Assembly (NCBI GenBank): GCA_902826215.1
Contig: CADEDY010000018.1
Coordinates: 1 to 39,326 of the forward strand
Direction of reading: 5' to 3'
Length of the DNA: 39,326 nucleotides
DNA from: an uncultured Bacteroidota bacterium
GTDB lineage: Bacteria > Bacteroidota > Bacteroidia > Flavobacteriales_F > PHOS-HE28
Shown here piece after piece: positions 6,733-14,764 of this stretch (position 1 is its first letter; the number at the start of each line of letters is the position of its first letter). The notes under the pieces are model-generated. The model worked only from the letters and a program-made list of their open reading frames with translations. It was not told where the DNA came from and made no database searches. The position numbers were made by a program, and so were the translations under genes.

Positions 6733-7689
6733 CTAGGGATCTTTCCGGAACCGCATTTCGATGCGTGGACCATTTGCCCAAATGATCACCAGTTCGTCGT
6801 TCAAGACGTGAAAGGGAATACGGTCCGGCCGTGGGCTGGTTTGTACCAAGGTCCAACCCAAGGCGTCCAGTGCGATATTTCCGCGATCTGGTTCCGCTCT
6901 GAAACGTTGTTCACCACGGCTACGCTCCAAAGCGCTCATCCAATAGGAACCATCAGGGCTGATGTTCACTTGGAACTTCTTGAGTGCTTCGAATATGCGG
7001 CCAACACGTTCGATCACAGCTGCGCTATCCGGAAGTGGCGCTCCGATGGGAAGCGACTTCGCCTTACTGAAGTTGTAGTCCAACATCACTTGTTGAACAT
7101 CAGCATCGAAGATCAACTCGGAATCAAGCCAATGTTCGTGCAGTGACCATTTACCGACCAAACTCGCAAACGTGGGTACAAGCGATCTGTCGAGGTCCGG
7201 TCTTACGCTTCCCTTTTTCTTGGCAACTGCGAGTTCTGCCCGAGCCTCATCTTCTCGACCTAGGGCAAGTAGTGCCAGCCCATGATGATAGTACGGTTCC
7301 GGTGCGTCGCACTCGGCCTTTGTCCATTTCAATGTCCAGTTCTCAGCTTGCTCCAATTCACCTAGTTCTGCGTACCAAAGCCCTACATCTCGGATCACTG
7401 AGATCTTCTCGGACATGTTCATGTCCGGATAGTACTTCTTGCGGCTTTCAATGGCCTTGTGCAACCATGTCATGTGCAGACTGTCGTTAACGCCTAAGTA
7501 GCATTCGCTCAGGTTGTGTGCGATCTCCGCGCCGCCATGCCGTGCCACTCTTCCATTGGCCTTAGCATACTCTCGTTCCAGCTTCTGGATGGTCTTCGTG
7601 TCGCATGTCTGTTGTGCATCGGCTACGGTGGCCGACAAGAGGATCAGCAATGTGGCTACTATTCTTCTGAGAAGATCGTTCATTGCCAT
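6733..7689 (-). CDS. Secreted TPR-like protein of unknown function
   Basis: The protein is 318 residues. A signal peptide (DLLRRIVATLLILLSATVADAQQ) follows the ATG at 7689; a second ATG at 7683 is equally usable. Residues about 30-150 look like two or three helical TPR-type units (LWYAELGELEQAENW, PYYHHGLALLALGREDEARAEL). From about 160 the sequence changes to a strand-rich region (LVGKWSLHEHWLDSELIFDADVQ...GSYWMSALERS...MRFRKDP) resembling the lipocalin-like stress or weight-of-fold domains found in many Bacteroidota lipoproteins. I do not recognise a named family. Repeat R4 lies immediately upstream of the start. Confidence 0.72.
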   Translation of the reverse strand: MAMNDLLRRIVATLLILLSATVADAQQTCDTKTIQKLEREYAKANGRVARHGGAEIAHNLSECYLGVNDSLHMTWLHKAIESRKKYYPDMNMSEKISVIRDVGLWYAELGELEQAENWTLKWTKAECDAPEPYYHHGLALLALGREDEARAELAVAKKKGSVRPDLDRSLVPTFASLVGKWSLHEHWLDSELIFDADVQQVMLDYNFSKAKSLPIGAPLPDSAAVIERVGRIFEALKKFQVNISPDGSYWMSALERSRGEQRFRAEPDRGNIALDALGWTLVQTSPRPDRIPFHVLNDELVIIWANGPRIEMRFRKDP

Positions 7690-7716
7690 TCGATGATGAA
7701 TATCGTGAAGGACGTT

Positions 7717-7753
7717 GGATCGTCTGATCTTCTGATCATCTCTTTGTCTGATC
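7717..7753. repeat. Intergenic CTGATC-type repeat, short copy R4
   Basis: GGATCGTCTGATCTTCTGA followed by TCATCTCTTTGTCTGATC. This is the central part of the R2/R3 repeat, lacking the GAAGATCGGGC opening. It sits between the start of the secreted TPR-like gene and the broken DUF1801 copy. Confidence 0.6.
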
Positions 7754-7757
7754 CGCG

Positions 7758-7990
7758 CTACTTCTTCCCTGCGGATGCGGAACGAGCACCCTTCGCCGCG
7801 CTGACGAATGGCATGGTCGCCGCTTGCTTCATCTACGCCGCCAATTGGCGTTCCTCAATATCCTTCATGGATGACAGCTCCACACCCCGCGTAGCCTTGC
7901 CCATCGCAGCGGGCGTCACCGGAGGCTCCGGCTTCAGGTCCGTGCCGCGTATGAACATCGGTTTTAATGGCGCTTGGACGGAGGGCGCCC
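7758..7990 (-). pseudogene. Broken 3' fragment of a DUF1801 gene
   Basis: Read on the minus strand, this stretch repeats the C-terminal half of the intact DUF1801 gene at 8428-8904: MFIRGTDLKPEPPVTP, AMGKATRGVEL, DIEERQLA, MKQAATMPF, and a Lys-Lys-stop end. A TGG codon of the intact copy is TAG here (7833-7835), so the frame is closed after ...ERQLAA. Upstream of MFIRGTDLK similarity fades quickly and no start or N-terminal half is present. It is a partial duplication that has decayed. Confidence 0.85.
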
Positions 7991-8000
7991 CTGCGCCTGA

Positions 8001-8318
8001 TCAACCCATCGTCTGAAGCGCCCCAAGCCCAAGGATGAGACCGAGCCCGATCACGAAACCGACGACCGTACCAGTGGTAAGTACCAGTACCGTGCGCAAA
8101 GTTCCTGGCTCGCGCTTCGCGAACAACCGTGCCATCAAGAACAAACCCGCGACCAGTCCCATCAGGTAAACGCCCATGGCGATGATGTTGCCTACGGTGA
8201 ATAGTCCTTCCAACGAATAGCGCCCCTCATCGATGAAATACAGGAAGAGGGTGATCGTGATGGCGGTGCCGAGCAGCAGGCTCCAGTGCAATGGGCGGGG
8301 GATCGAGTTCGCCATCAT
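8001..8318 (-). CDS. Small integral membrane protein, unknown family
   Basis: The protein is 105 residues starting MMANSIPRPLHW; the ATG at 8315 is an alternative. There are three hydrophobic helices: about 12-28 (SLLLGTAITITLFLYFI), 40-64 (GNIIAMGVYLMGLVAGLFLMARLF) and 75-100 (TVLVLTTGTVVGFVIGLGLILGL), with a short charged loop KREPG between the last two. The size and topology resemble half of a DUF4199-type protein, but I cannot make a firm assignment. It lies between the DUF1801 gene and its broken copy, so the duplicated fragments flank it. Confidence 0.6.
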   Translation of the reverse strand: MMANSIPRPLHWSLLLGTAITITLFLYFIDEGRYSLEGLFTVGNIIAMGVYLMGLVAGLFLMARLFAKREPGTLRTVLVLTTGTVVGFVIGLGLILGLGALQTMG

Positions 8319-8427
8319 GGTGTTGGTGTTTGCATTTTAACGACCGGGTTCATGGATCATTGCCCCGCTCTTCATAGGGATGGGGATCGGCTTGGCTGAT
8401 CATTTTCGGCATCTGTGGATGAATCCA

Positions 8428-8904
8428 TCACTTCTTCCTTCCCCCGATGAAAGGCATGGTAGCGGCTTGCTTCATCCACGACGCCAATTGGCGTTCGTCA
8501 AGATCTTTTGCGTTCTTCAGCTCGACACCCCGCGTGACCTTTCCCATGGCAACGGGCGTCACCGGTGGTTCTGGCTTCAGGTCCGTGCCGCGTATGAACA
8601 TCAGTTTCACATGGCCCACAAAGGCGCCGGAGGAGAAGCACCAGCCGCCATCCACACCGTAGTACGCCATGCCCCACTTCACCGAACGTTGGAGGCCCGG
8701 CAATGTCTTCGCCGCCAAGGCATCGATGCGCTCGGAGATACCGCGTTGTGGTTGTGGCAGGCTGGCGATGTACTCGAACACGGGCTGGTCACCTTCCGCG
8801 GCCTTCGCAGGGCTGGCCTTGCCGTTCATGGACTTCTTCAGTTGGGTGGTGGTCTTGCTCCCGCTGGTGCGGGACGATGACGCTGGGGCGGTCTTCTTGG
8901 CCAT
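8428..8904 (-). CDS. DUF1801 domain protein
   Basis: The protein is 158 residues from the ATG at 8904. The first 38 residues are Lys/Ser/Ala-rich and probably disordered. The DUF1801 (YdhG/YdeI-like) domain follows: QPVFEYIASLPQPQRGISER, LAAKTLPGLQRSVKWGMAYYG, WCFSSGAFVGHVKLMFIRG, and the C-terminal LDERQLASWMKQAATMP. The KWGMAYYG segment is the family signature. Members are small cytoplasmic proteins of unknown biochemical role. The 3' half is duplicated as a pseudogene at 7758-7990. Confidence 0.88.
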   Translation of the reverse strand: MAKKTAPASSSRTSGSKTTTQLKKSMNGKASPAKAAEGDQPVFEYIASLPQPQRGISERIDALAAKTLPGLQRSVKWGMAYYGVDGGWCFSSGAFVGHVKLMFIRGTDLKPEPPVTPVAMGKVTRGVELKNAKDLDERQLASWMKQAATMPFIGGRKK

Positions 8905-8919
8905 GGTGGGAATGGGTCA

Positions 8920-9000
8920 ATTAGCGAATGTGCGAATTAGCGAGTGAAGGAGCCGCATTCGCTGATCCGCTCATCATCATATTCGCTGATCCACTTCTCC
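8920..9000. repeat. TTAGCGAAT-type intergenic repeat, copy R5
   Basis: TCAATTAGCGAATGTGCGAA, TTAGCGAGTG, then CATTCGCTGATCC and ATATTCGCTGATCC in the opposite sense. The alternating ATTAGCGAA and TTCGCTGAT units form an imperfect inverted array of short words. Such low-complexity arrays are common between genes in Bacteroidota. It shares CTGATCC words with the R1-R4 family but is a separate type. Confidence 0.5.
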
Positions 9001-9002
9001 GG

Positions 9003-9440
9003 CTAGTCCAAATGGTACCGAATTGGCAGGTTGTATCTCACGCGCACCGCCTTTCCCGCTTGCGTCCCCGGCTTCCAGTTGGGCATGCCCTTCACCACAC
9101 GCACGGCCTCTTCGTCGCAGCCGCTACCGATGCCACGCAGCACCTTCACGTCGGTGATGCTTCCATCCTTTTCCACCACGAAGGAGACGTAGACGCGGCC
9201 CTGCACCTCGGACTCCTTGGCCTCTTGAGGGTACTTCAGTTGATTGCTTATGAATTTGAACAAGGCCTCTTGACCGCCGGGAAATTCGGGCATCACCTCT
9301 GCGATGGTCAAGGGTTCATTCGGATCATGTGCTTTTTCTTCCATCACAGGCACGGCTACATCGATGACGTCATCGTTCTGGGCGCGCACGGTACTGGAGG
9401 TCAGCAAGGCGAATAGAGGCAGGGTCATATGGAGTTTCAT
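9003..9440 (-). CDS. Secreted TonB_C domain protein
   Basis: The protein is 145 residues from the ATG at 9440, chosen because it begins the signal peptide MKLHMTLPLFALLTSSTVRAQ; the open frame extends 20 codons further without a plausible leader. After a short acidic linker, residues about 50-145 form one TonB_C domain: AEVMPEFPGGQEALFKFI, QLKYPQEAKESEVQGRVYVS, DGSITDVKVLRGIG, CDEEAVRVVKGMPNWKPG and VRVRYNLPIRYHLD. It is a minimal single-domain version of the C-termini of the products at 1250-2428 and 2884-3630. It has no TonB-style transmembrane anchor, so it is likely periplasmic. It is transcribed away from the lipoprotein gene at 9591. Confidence 0.85.
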   Translation of the reverse strand: MKLHMTLPLFALLTSSTVRAQNDDVIDVAVPVMEEKAHDPNEPLTIAEVMPEFPGGQEALFKFISNQLKYPQEAKESEVQGRVYVSFVVEKDGSITDVKVLRGIGSGCDEEAVRVVKGMPNWKPGTQAGKAVRVRYNLPIRYHLD

Positions 9441-9498
9441 GGAGTCAAGATCGTGGTTTTCCGTGGATGTGGGTGGCCACTCTGGGTATTCGGCATCC

Positions 9499-9513
9499 AA
9501 CGCGGACCGCGTT
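9499..9513. promoter_or_regulatory. Perfect inverted repeat between divergent genes
   Basis: AACGCGG-A-CCGCGTT is a perfect 7+7 dyad in the 150-base gap between the divergent genes at 9440 (minus) and 9591 (plus). Its position suits an operator acting on one or both promoters. No regulator is encoded next to it, so this is only a candidate. Confidence 0.3.
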
Positions 9514-9564
9514 CTTCATGACCGGACGATCAGCCACCACCTCTCGATGAACGCGCCGGATGTC

Positions 9565-9572
9565 TACTTTGG
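9565..9572 (+). promoter_or_regulatory. Candidate -7 promoter element
   Basis: TACTTTGG lies 18 bases before the ATG of the lipoprotein gene at 9591. It resembles the Bacteroidota -7 consensus TAnnTTTG with one mismatch. Similar elements precede other genes in this window (23386, 31217, 32476). Confidence 0.4.
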
Positions 9573-9590
9573 TCAACCGATCCGTGATCG

Positions 9591-10403
9591 ATGCAAAGAG
9601 CTGTCCTGTTCGTCGCGCTGTTGACCCTGCTCGGGTGTGGCAACGGCCATGAAACCAAGCAAGGCGAACTGGCTTACTTGTCGGGCGAGCAGGGCAAGTA
9701 CCCGAAGCGGGACAGCGTGCTGGAGAGCCAACCACTGAAGGGTCGATTGCAGGCTTTGTTGGGAAGCCGCTACGACACTTACCTCAAGAACTGGGATGCC
9801 GAAGGGCCGCTGGAACCGAACGCGGATCAGCTCTTCGCCACGGGTTGTGTGTCGCATTTTTGCGATAAGTTCGGCAGTGCGTTGCACGTTGACTTCGCGA
9901 AGGACGAGTTGATCGCTTTGATGCGCATCAAGCAGCAGGTGGAGGTGTTCCGAGAGAAGGAAGGGGGACTGGACAGCCTACCGACCTCGGTGCGCGAGTG
10001 GATCGGACAAGATCGGTTCGTGAAAGGGGAGGTGGGGCCGGAAACGCCTCCGGAGGAAGCCACCGGATATTTCGCATGGAAGACCTGGGCCGATGCGCCG
10101 CTGACCTGGAAGGGCGTTCTGAAGAAGATCAAGGTGGACGGAGAACTGAACGTGTACCAGCAAGCCGATCAAGCGACGGCCATGCCTTGTGATGTGCGCC
10201 TGGCACGTTGCGATCTGGACGGCGATGGACTATACGGCACCATTGTTACCTACTCCTGCGACTTCTGGTGCGGCCAAGTGGGCTGTGCCTTCCACGTGTA
10301 CGAAGGCGGCAAGGAGATCCACTTGGTGGATGTGATCGATGAGGTGCAGCCCGGCAAAGGCGGCGTGATCACCAGCAAAGGGGTGCTGATGGAGCTGAAG
10401 TGA
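9591..10403 (+). CDS. Lipoprotein of unknown function
   Basis: The protein is 270 residues. The N-terminus MQRAVLFVALLTLLGCG is a lipoprotein signal with a lipobox ending at Cys16, so the product should be anchored in the cell envelope. The mature part has paired cysteines (CVSHFCDKF near residue 87, SCDFWCGQVGC near 222) and a CDLDGDGLYG segment near 203 that resembles an EF-hand or dockerin-like calcium loop. The Cys spacing suggests disulfides outside the cytoplasm. I do not recognise the family. It stands alone between divergent and unrelated genes and has its own promoter-like element. Confidence 0.75.
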   Translation: MQRAVLFVALLTLLGCGNGHETKQGELAYLSGEQGKYPKRDSVLESQPLKGRLQALLGSRYDTYLKNWDAEGPLEPNADQLFATGCVSHFCDKFGSALHVDFAKDELIALMRIKQQVEVFREKEGGLDSLPTSVREWIGQDRFVKGEVGPETPPEEATGYFAWKTWADAPLTWKGVLKKIKVDGELNVYQQADQATAMPCDVRLARCDLDGDGLYGTIVTYSCDFWCGQVGCAFHVYEGGKEIHLVDVIDEVQPGKGGVITSKGVLMELK

Positions 10404-10466
10404 TCCAAAGCGGACAGGGGGGCGCGCAAGAGCTTACCGCAATTCCTGCGTACGTTGGCCCCCCAA

Positions 10467-11639
10467 ATGGCGAAGTCTCTCACCGCCCCGCGCTACACCT
10501 CCATCGATCTGCTGCGCGGCATCGTGATGGTGATCATGGCGCTGGATCATGTGCGGGATTTCTTCCATGCGGATGCGTTTCTCTTCAGCCCGACCGACCT
10601 GAGCGCGACGAACGTTCCGCTCTTCTTCACGCGTTGGATCACACATTACTGCGCACCGGTCTTCGTGTTCTTGGCGGGCACTTCGGCGTGGATGATCCAC
10701 CAACGGAAGAGCACGAAGGAGACGTCGATGTTCTTGCTGAAGCGTGGGCTTTGGTTGATCGCCGTGGAGTTCTTCATCGTCAGCTTCGGCTGGATGTTCA
10801 ACCCGTCGTACCCCATGTTCGGCCTGCAGGTGATCTGGGCGATCGGCATGAGCATGGTGGTGCTGGCCGCACTGGTGCATTTGCCCTTGCGTTGGATCAC
10901 TATCATCGGTGCGGTGCTGGTCTTCGGGCACAATGCCTTGGACGGGTTGACCTTCGATGGCACGTGGTGGTGGAGCATGTTGCACACGCGTGGGTCGGTG
11001 GAGTTCAGTGGCCACCGGATCATTTTCGCCTATCCATTGATCCCGTGGATCGGTGCCATGGCACTGGGATATGGCTTCGGGCAGTTCTATGCGAAGGGAT
11101 ATACGCTTGAGGTACGTCGTCGACTGCTCACGCGGTTGGGTTTGGCAGCGATCATGCTCTTCTTCATCCTTCGCCTCACCAACGAGTATGGCGATCCGAC
11201 CCCGTGGGCCGAGCAGCGCACCGATGCGTTTTCCCTGTTGTCCTTCCTCAACGTGCAGAAGTACCCACCGAGTTTGCAGTACCTACTGATGACGTTGGGA
11301 CCGGCGATCCTCTTCCTCGCCTGGGCAGAGAAGTTGAAAGGCTGGTTCGCCTCGGCGCTGATCGTGATCGGTCGGGTGCCCTTCTTCTACTACGTCCTGC
11401 ACATCTACCTGATCCACGTGCTTGCGATGATCGCTTCACAACTCACGGGCTTCGGCTGGCAAAGCATGGTAACGGACGAACCGGTCTGGCGGGAGGAGGC
11501 CTTGAAGGGCTATGGTTTCTCGCTTCCGATGGTGTACCTCGTCTGGGTCGGCGTGGTGCTTGCCTTGTACCTGCCCTGCGTGTGGTTCAACAAGTTGAAG
11601 AGCAACAACCGCCAGTGGTGGTGGTTGAGCTATTTGTAA
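10467..11639 (+). CDS. DUF1624 / HGSNAT-catalytic-like multi-pass membrane protein
   Basis: The protein is 390 residues from the ATG at 10467 (a TTG at 10455 is less likely). The opening SIDLLRGIVMVIMALDHVRDFF is the signature of the heparan-alpha-glucosaminide N-acetyltransferase catalytic domain family (DUF1624, YeiB-like), with an Asp-Arg pair in the first helix and the following His of ALDHVRD. About ten hydrophobic segments follow (APVFVFLAGTSAWM, LWLIAVEFFIVSFGWM, VIWAIGMSMVVLAALV, LIPWIGAMALGYGFG, VPFFYYVLHIYLIHVLAMI). The YYVLHIYLIH segment supplies a second conserved His region. Members move acyl groups across or at the membrane; the substrate here is unknown. Confidence 0.88.
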   Translation: MAKSLTAPRYTSIDLLRGIVMVIMALDHVRDFFHADAFLFSPTDLSATNVPLFFTRWITHYCAPVFVFLAGTSAWMIHQRKSTKETSMFLLKRGLWLIAVEFFIVSFGWMFNPSYPMFGLQVIWAIGMSMVVLAALVHLPLRWITIIGAVLVFGHNALDGLTFDGTWWWSMLHTRGSVEFSGHRIIFAYPLIPWIGAMALGYGFGQFYAKGYTLEVRRRLLTRLGLAAIMLFFILRLTNEYGDPTPWAEQRTDAFSLLSFLNVQKYPPSLQYLLMTLGPAILFLAWAEKLKGWFASALIVIGRVPFFYYVLHIYLIHVLAMIASQLTGFGWQSMVTDEPVWREEALKGYGFSLPMVYLVWVGVVLALYLPCVWFNKLKSNNRQWWWLSYL

Positions 11640-11662
11640 TTTGAGGAACAGCGCACGGCGAA

Positions 11663-12079
11663 CTAACCGGTCCGCGACAACTCCTCCATCTGCGCGGTCA
11701 ACCACTTGCGCCCCTCGTCCTCACTCGCCGTCACCTTGATGCGGCTGAGCTGCGGGTAGTAGGAGAAGTAGAGCTTCATCACCAACTCCATCATGTTCGC
11801 GTGGGTTACCACAGCGATGGCGAGCAGGGCGCCTTCCTTGCGATCGACGGCGAGGTGGTCCACGTTCATCGCCGATAGTTCGTAGTCGACATCCTCTGGC
11901 ACGATGCTGAGCATGCTGTACGGTGTGGTCCCCATCAATTCGCGACGGGCCTGTTGCACTTCCACCATGGCCGCCGTGTTGAACACACAACCGGATAGGT
12001 ATTCCACTTCAATGTAGTCCGGGCGCAGCCGTTTCAGCAGGGCAACGCTGGTTCGGGTTTCACGGGGTTCACTGGTCAT
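11663..12079 (-). CDS. SpoIIAA/STAS-like small protein (DUF7793-like)
   Basis: The protein is 138 residues from the ATG at 12079; the longer frame begins with an implausible 17-residue extension. The pattern matches small STAS/SpoIIAA-type proteins of Bacteroidota: an N-terminal strand pair (PDYIEVEYLSGCVFNTAAMVEVQQARRELM), a central YSMLSIVPEDVDYE strand, an Ala-rich helix ALLAIAVVTHANMMELVMKLYF and a C-terminal EDEGRKWLTAQM helix. The last segment (lYFsyyP...sEdegrkWL) is typical of that group. No kinase or phosphatase partner is nearby. A TATATTGT element about 20 bases upstream (minus strand) could be its promoter. Family assignment is by pattern recognition only. Confidence 0.72.
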   Translation of the reverse strand: MTSEPRETRTSVALLKRLRPDYIEVEYLSGCVFNTAAMVEVQQARRELMGTTPYSMLSIVPEDVDYELSAMNVDHLAVDRKEGALLAIAVVTHANMMELVMKLYFSYYPQLSRIKVTASEDEGRKWLTAQMEELSRTG

Positions 12080-12151
12080 TCGGATCGGGAGATGGTACAA
12101 TATAGGGTCACCACCCAGGGGATGCCACACGATGCACGGAATGGAAGATGC

Positions 12152-12685
12152 TCACTTCGGCGAAGTTCCCTGCAGTGCCGCAAGGAAATGCTCGAGGGCA
12201 TTTTGCACGTCGGCCAAGGCGATGGCATCCGTGATCGTGCCATCCGCGGTCACCTTGGTCCGCGCGAATTGCACAAGCACGGTAGTGGCCGGTGTGATCA
12301 CGGCCTCGATAACGGTCAAGGTCTCCAGCAACGAGGCATGCGCCTTTTCACCCGATAGCGAGGCGGTCACCAACATCACGGGTTTCTGTCGGAAGTCGGC
12401 TGTTGATACGGTCCAGTCCAGTGCGTTCTTCAACGAACCGGGCACACCCATGGCATACTCCGGAGTGCAGATCAGGACACCATCCGCTTGGTTCAACAGT
12501 CCTCGGAATTGTGCCACAGCTTCTGGCGCGGGATCCAGGTCCGGGTTGAAGTGCGGCAGGTCGGCCACGGAAGGGTAGCGGATGAACTGTGCACGGTCAT
12601 CGCCCAAGTTCGTGATGGCTTGGATGAGCGAACCGTTGGTGGAGGCTGCACGGGTGCTACCGTTGATGACAAGGATGCGGGGCAT
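12152..12685 (-). CDS. NADPH-dependent FMN reductase family protein
   Basis: The protein is 177 residues, a normal length for the family. The flavodoxin-like FMN site is visible: INGSTRAASTNGSL at residues 7-20 (phosphate loop) and TPEYAMGVPGSLKNALDW near 74-91 (the PEYN.G.PG.LKNAlDW signature). Such enzymes reduce FMN, quinones, chromate or azo compounds with NAD(P)H in the cytoplasm. The substrate cannot be told from sequence. A GACCTTTG element (12690-12697, minus strand) lies 4 bases before the ATG and resembles a -7 box, which would make the message nearly leaderless. Confidence 0.92.
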   Translation of the reverse strand: MPRILVINGSTRAASTNGSLIQAITNLGDDRAQFIRYPSVADLPHFNPDLDPAPEAVAQFRGLLNQADGVLICTPEYAMGVPGSLKNALDWTVSTADFRQKPVMLVTASLSGEKAHASLLETLTVIEAVITPATTVLVQFARTKVTADGTITDAIALADVQNALEHFLAALQGTSPK

Positions 12686-12782
12686 GGGTCAAAGGTCGGG
12701 GACCAGCCTTGAACCTGACCTTTCCAGGCTTTGGAAGGACCAAAGCTCGCCGTTTCTCGAGAACGTATTGAATGACCGCTGA

Positions 12783-14762
12783 TCAGTTCTTCTTGGTGAA
12801 GAGCAGCGCACGTTTGTTGAAGTCCGCCGCTGCATTGATCACACTGCGCCAAGCCTCGAAATGCTCGAGCGGCACATGTTCGGTCCGGTAGTACTCGATG
12901 GCCTCAACGGTGATCACACCATCCTGCTGGGTCGCACTCGAACGGAATTCAGCCATGACCTTACCGTCCATTTCCAAGGTCTTGTGAATGGTCATCGGCT
13001 CCAGATCGGCGCAGCTCCAGCCCGCTGGTAGTGTAATGGAGATCTGTCTATCGTAAAAGCGATTGAAGTCTTCGTCGACCGGCAGTTTGCGTGGCTTCTC
13101 CACGTACATCTCCATCTGTGGCCCTATCAGATCCCCAACGCGGAAGAGCACGTCCTCACCGGCTTGATCGGTGAACATGGGAGTAACGGCCGTCCCTTTC
13201 AGCACGAATGGTTTCACCCCGAAGGTCCGGATGCCCGTGTTCTCGGCGGTGAAGTCGGTGCTCACGGCCCCTTCGTACAGGTGATCGAGCGCTTCCTGGA
13301 GGTAAGTGGTCCTGTCCTCCTCGTTCATCAGCGAGAAGTAGTTCTGCGTGAAGTTGGCATAGTAGCCCGTCAATTCATTCTTCACTTTGATGGTCGCCTC
13401 GGTCACATCGTCGTTGAAATTCACCTGGATGTCCAAGTCGTTCTTCGTGGCCTCGGCGGGCAACGATGGAATGGGTTTGATGCTGCCGACCCCACCGAAC
13501 ACACCACCCACATCCACGTTCCGGATGAAGAGCCCATGGGTGTTCATGTGCACGGCATCGGGATAGCCCAGACCCAGCCCTACGGCGAGCGGTTCCAAGA
13601 ACTTCTTGATCTCCGGGAAATAGATGACCATGGTGCCGAGGAAATTGTGCGCCTCGAACGTCGGGTCGAACGGTGCTTCATCACGATCGGTAGTGAGCAC
13701 CAGTTGATGTTCGATGCCCGCCTCGCGGAACAAGTTGGCATAGAGACGCGTCAGGCCGAACTCACTACAGCTCTTGGTCCGGAGGATCTGATCCAGGTCG
13801 GCAAGGCCGACATCGTTGTTGTTCACCACCCCGAAGGTTCTTCGGATGTAGTCGTCCATGGTGCGGATACGGTCATCCAGATCACGGGCGAAGGCCAGGT
13901 CCATGCGCTTGATGCAGGCGGCGAGTTCCTTCTTGGTTCGTGAAGAAAGCTCGGGGTACATCGACTTGTGGTAGTTGCGCGTGGCGGATGTGTATCCGCT
14001 GATGTCAAGAACGTTGCGGCTCGGCAACGCATCGAGCTTCTGGGCGAGGTAACCGCGGTGGACCTCCGCATAGGAACTTCGCTCCGATTCGAGTCCGGGC
14101 ATATCGTTCAGGACGAAATGATGCCGCAACACACCCGTCGAACTGCTGTCGATATCCGGTACGGGCACGCCGTTGTATCCTTTGAAGGCATACCGCCAGA
14201 GGTCCGGAACGATGAATTCATAGCGCTGCTCCTTCACGGGAATGCTGAATTGGAAACGCAGGATGCTGCCTTGATAGCCGGAGCTTTCCTTGGCGAAGTA
14301 CAGGTACTCGACCATCGATCCGGGCTGCAATCCTTCGAAAGCGAAGTAGAGTTCGCCGCTTCCATCGCGCTCATCGTTCCGCCTCCGGAAATCGCTATCC
14401 TTCAGGTCGTGCACAACACCGTCAGGGCTGATGGACCTTGCTTTGATCTTGAGGATCTCGATGACGTTGTCGGTACCCAGTTCAATGGTCTGGTTCCCTT
14501 CAACAGCAGCGGCATCGGGGAGGTAGCGTTGCCAATGGAACACGCGGAAGAAGTTCATGTTGTCGCCATCTTCCTCGAAATTGGCAAGCATGTTCCGCTT
14601 CAGGATCACGTTGTGATCACCTTCGAGCGCACTGGTGTCCGGAAGCGTTGGGACGGCTTCCCAGTCGTAGTCCTTCAGGATCTGGTGTTGGCCCCAGGAG
14701 CAGGAGATGGCGAGCCCGGTCAGCACCGTGAGTAGGACACGTTCAAGGTTGTGGAATGGCAT
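12783..14762 (-). CDS. DUF3857 / transglutaminase-like secreted protein, variant catalytic site
   Basis: The protein is 659 residues from the ATG at 14762, which starts a signal peptide (MPFHNLERVLLTVLTGLAISCSWGQ) two bases after the upstream gene's stop. An N-terminal DUF3857 domain spans about 40-250 (ILKRNMLANF, GELYFAFEGLQPGSMVEYLY). A transglutaminase-like fold follows near 300-400. The family triad appears as Cys332 (KSCSEFGLTRL), His372 (FEAHNF) and Glu390 (KKFLEP) where Asp is usual. The C-terminus (about 540-650) is a beta-rich DUF2569/DUF3858-like end. Last gene of a five-gene operon; it pairs with the upstream paralogue that keeps a normal triad. Probably periplasmic; substrate unknown. 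Confidence 0.85.
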   Translation of the reverse strand: MPFHNLERVLLTVLTGLAISCSWGQHQILKDYDWEAVPTLPDTSALEGDHNVILKRNMLANFEEDGDNMNFFRVFHWQRYLPDAAAVEGNQTIELGTDNVIEILKIKARSISPDGVVHDLKDSDFRRRNDERDGSGELYFAFEGLQPGSMVEYLYFAKESSGYQGSILRFQFSIPVKEQRYEFIVPDLWRYAFKGYNGVPVPDIDSSSTGVLRHHFVLNDMPGLESERSSYAEVHRGYLAQKLDALPSRNVLDISGYTSATRNYHKSMYPELSSRTKKELAACIKRMDLAFARDLDDRIRTMDDYIRRTFGVVNNNDVGLADLDQILRTKSCSEFGLTRLYANLFREAGIEHQLVLTTDRDEAPFDPTFEAHNFLGTMVIYFPEIKKFLEPLAVGLGLGYPDAVHMNTHGLFIRNVDVGGVFGGVGSIKPIPSLPAEATKNDLDIQVNFNDDVTEATIKVKNELTGYYANFTQNYFSLMNEEDRTTYLQEALDHLYEGAVSTDFTAENTGIRTFGVKPFVLKGTAVTPMFTDQAGEDVLFRVGDLIGPQMEMYVEKPRKLPVDEDFNRFYDRQISITLPAGWSCADLEPMTIHKTLEMDGKVMAEFRSSATQQDGVITVEAIEYYRTEHVPLEHFEAWRSVINAAADFNKRALLFTKKN

Positions 14763-14764
14763 GT

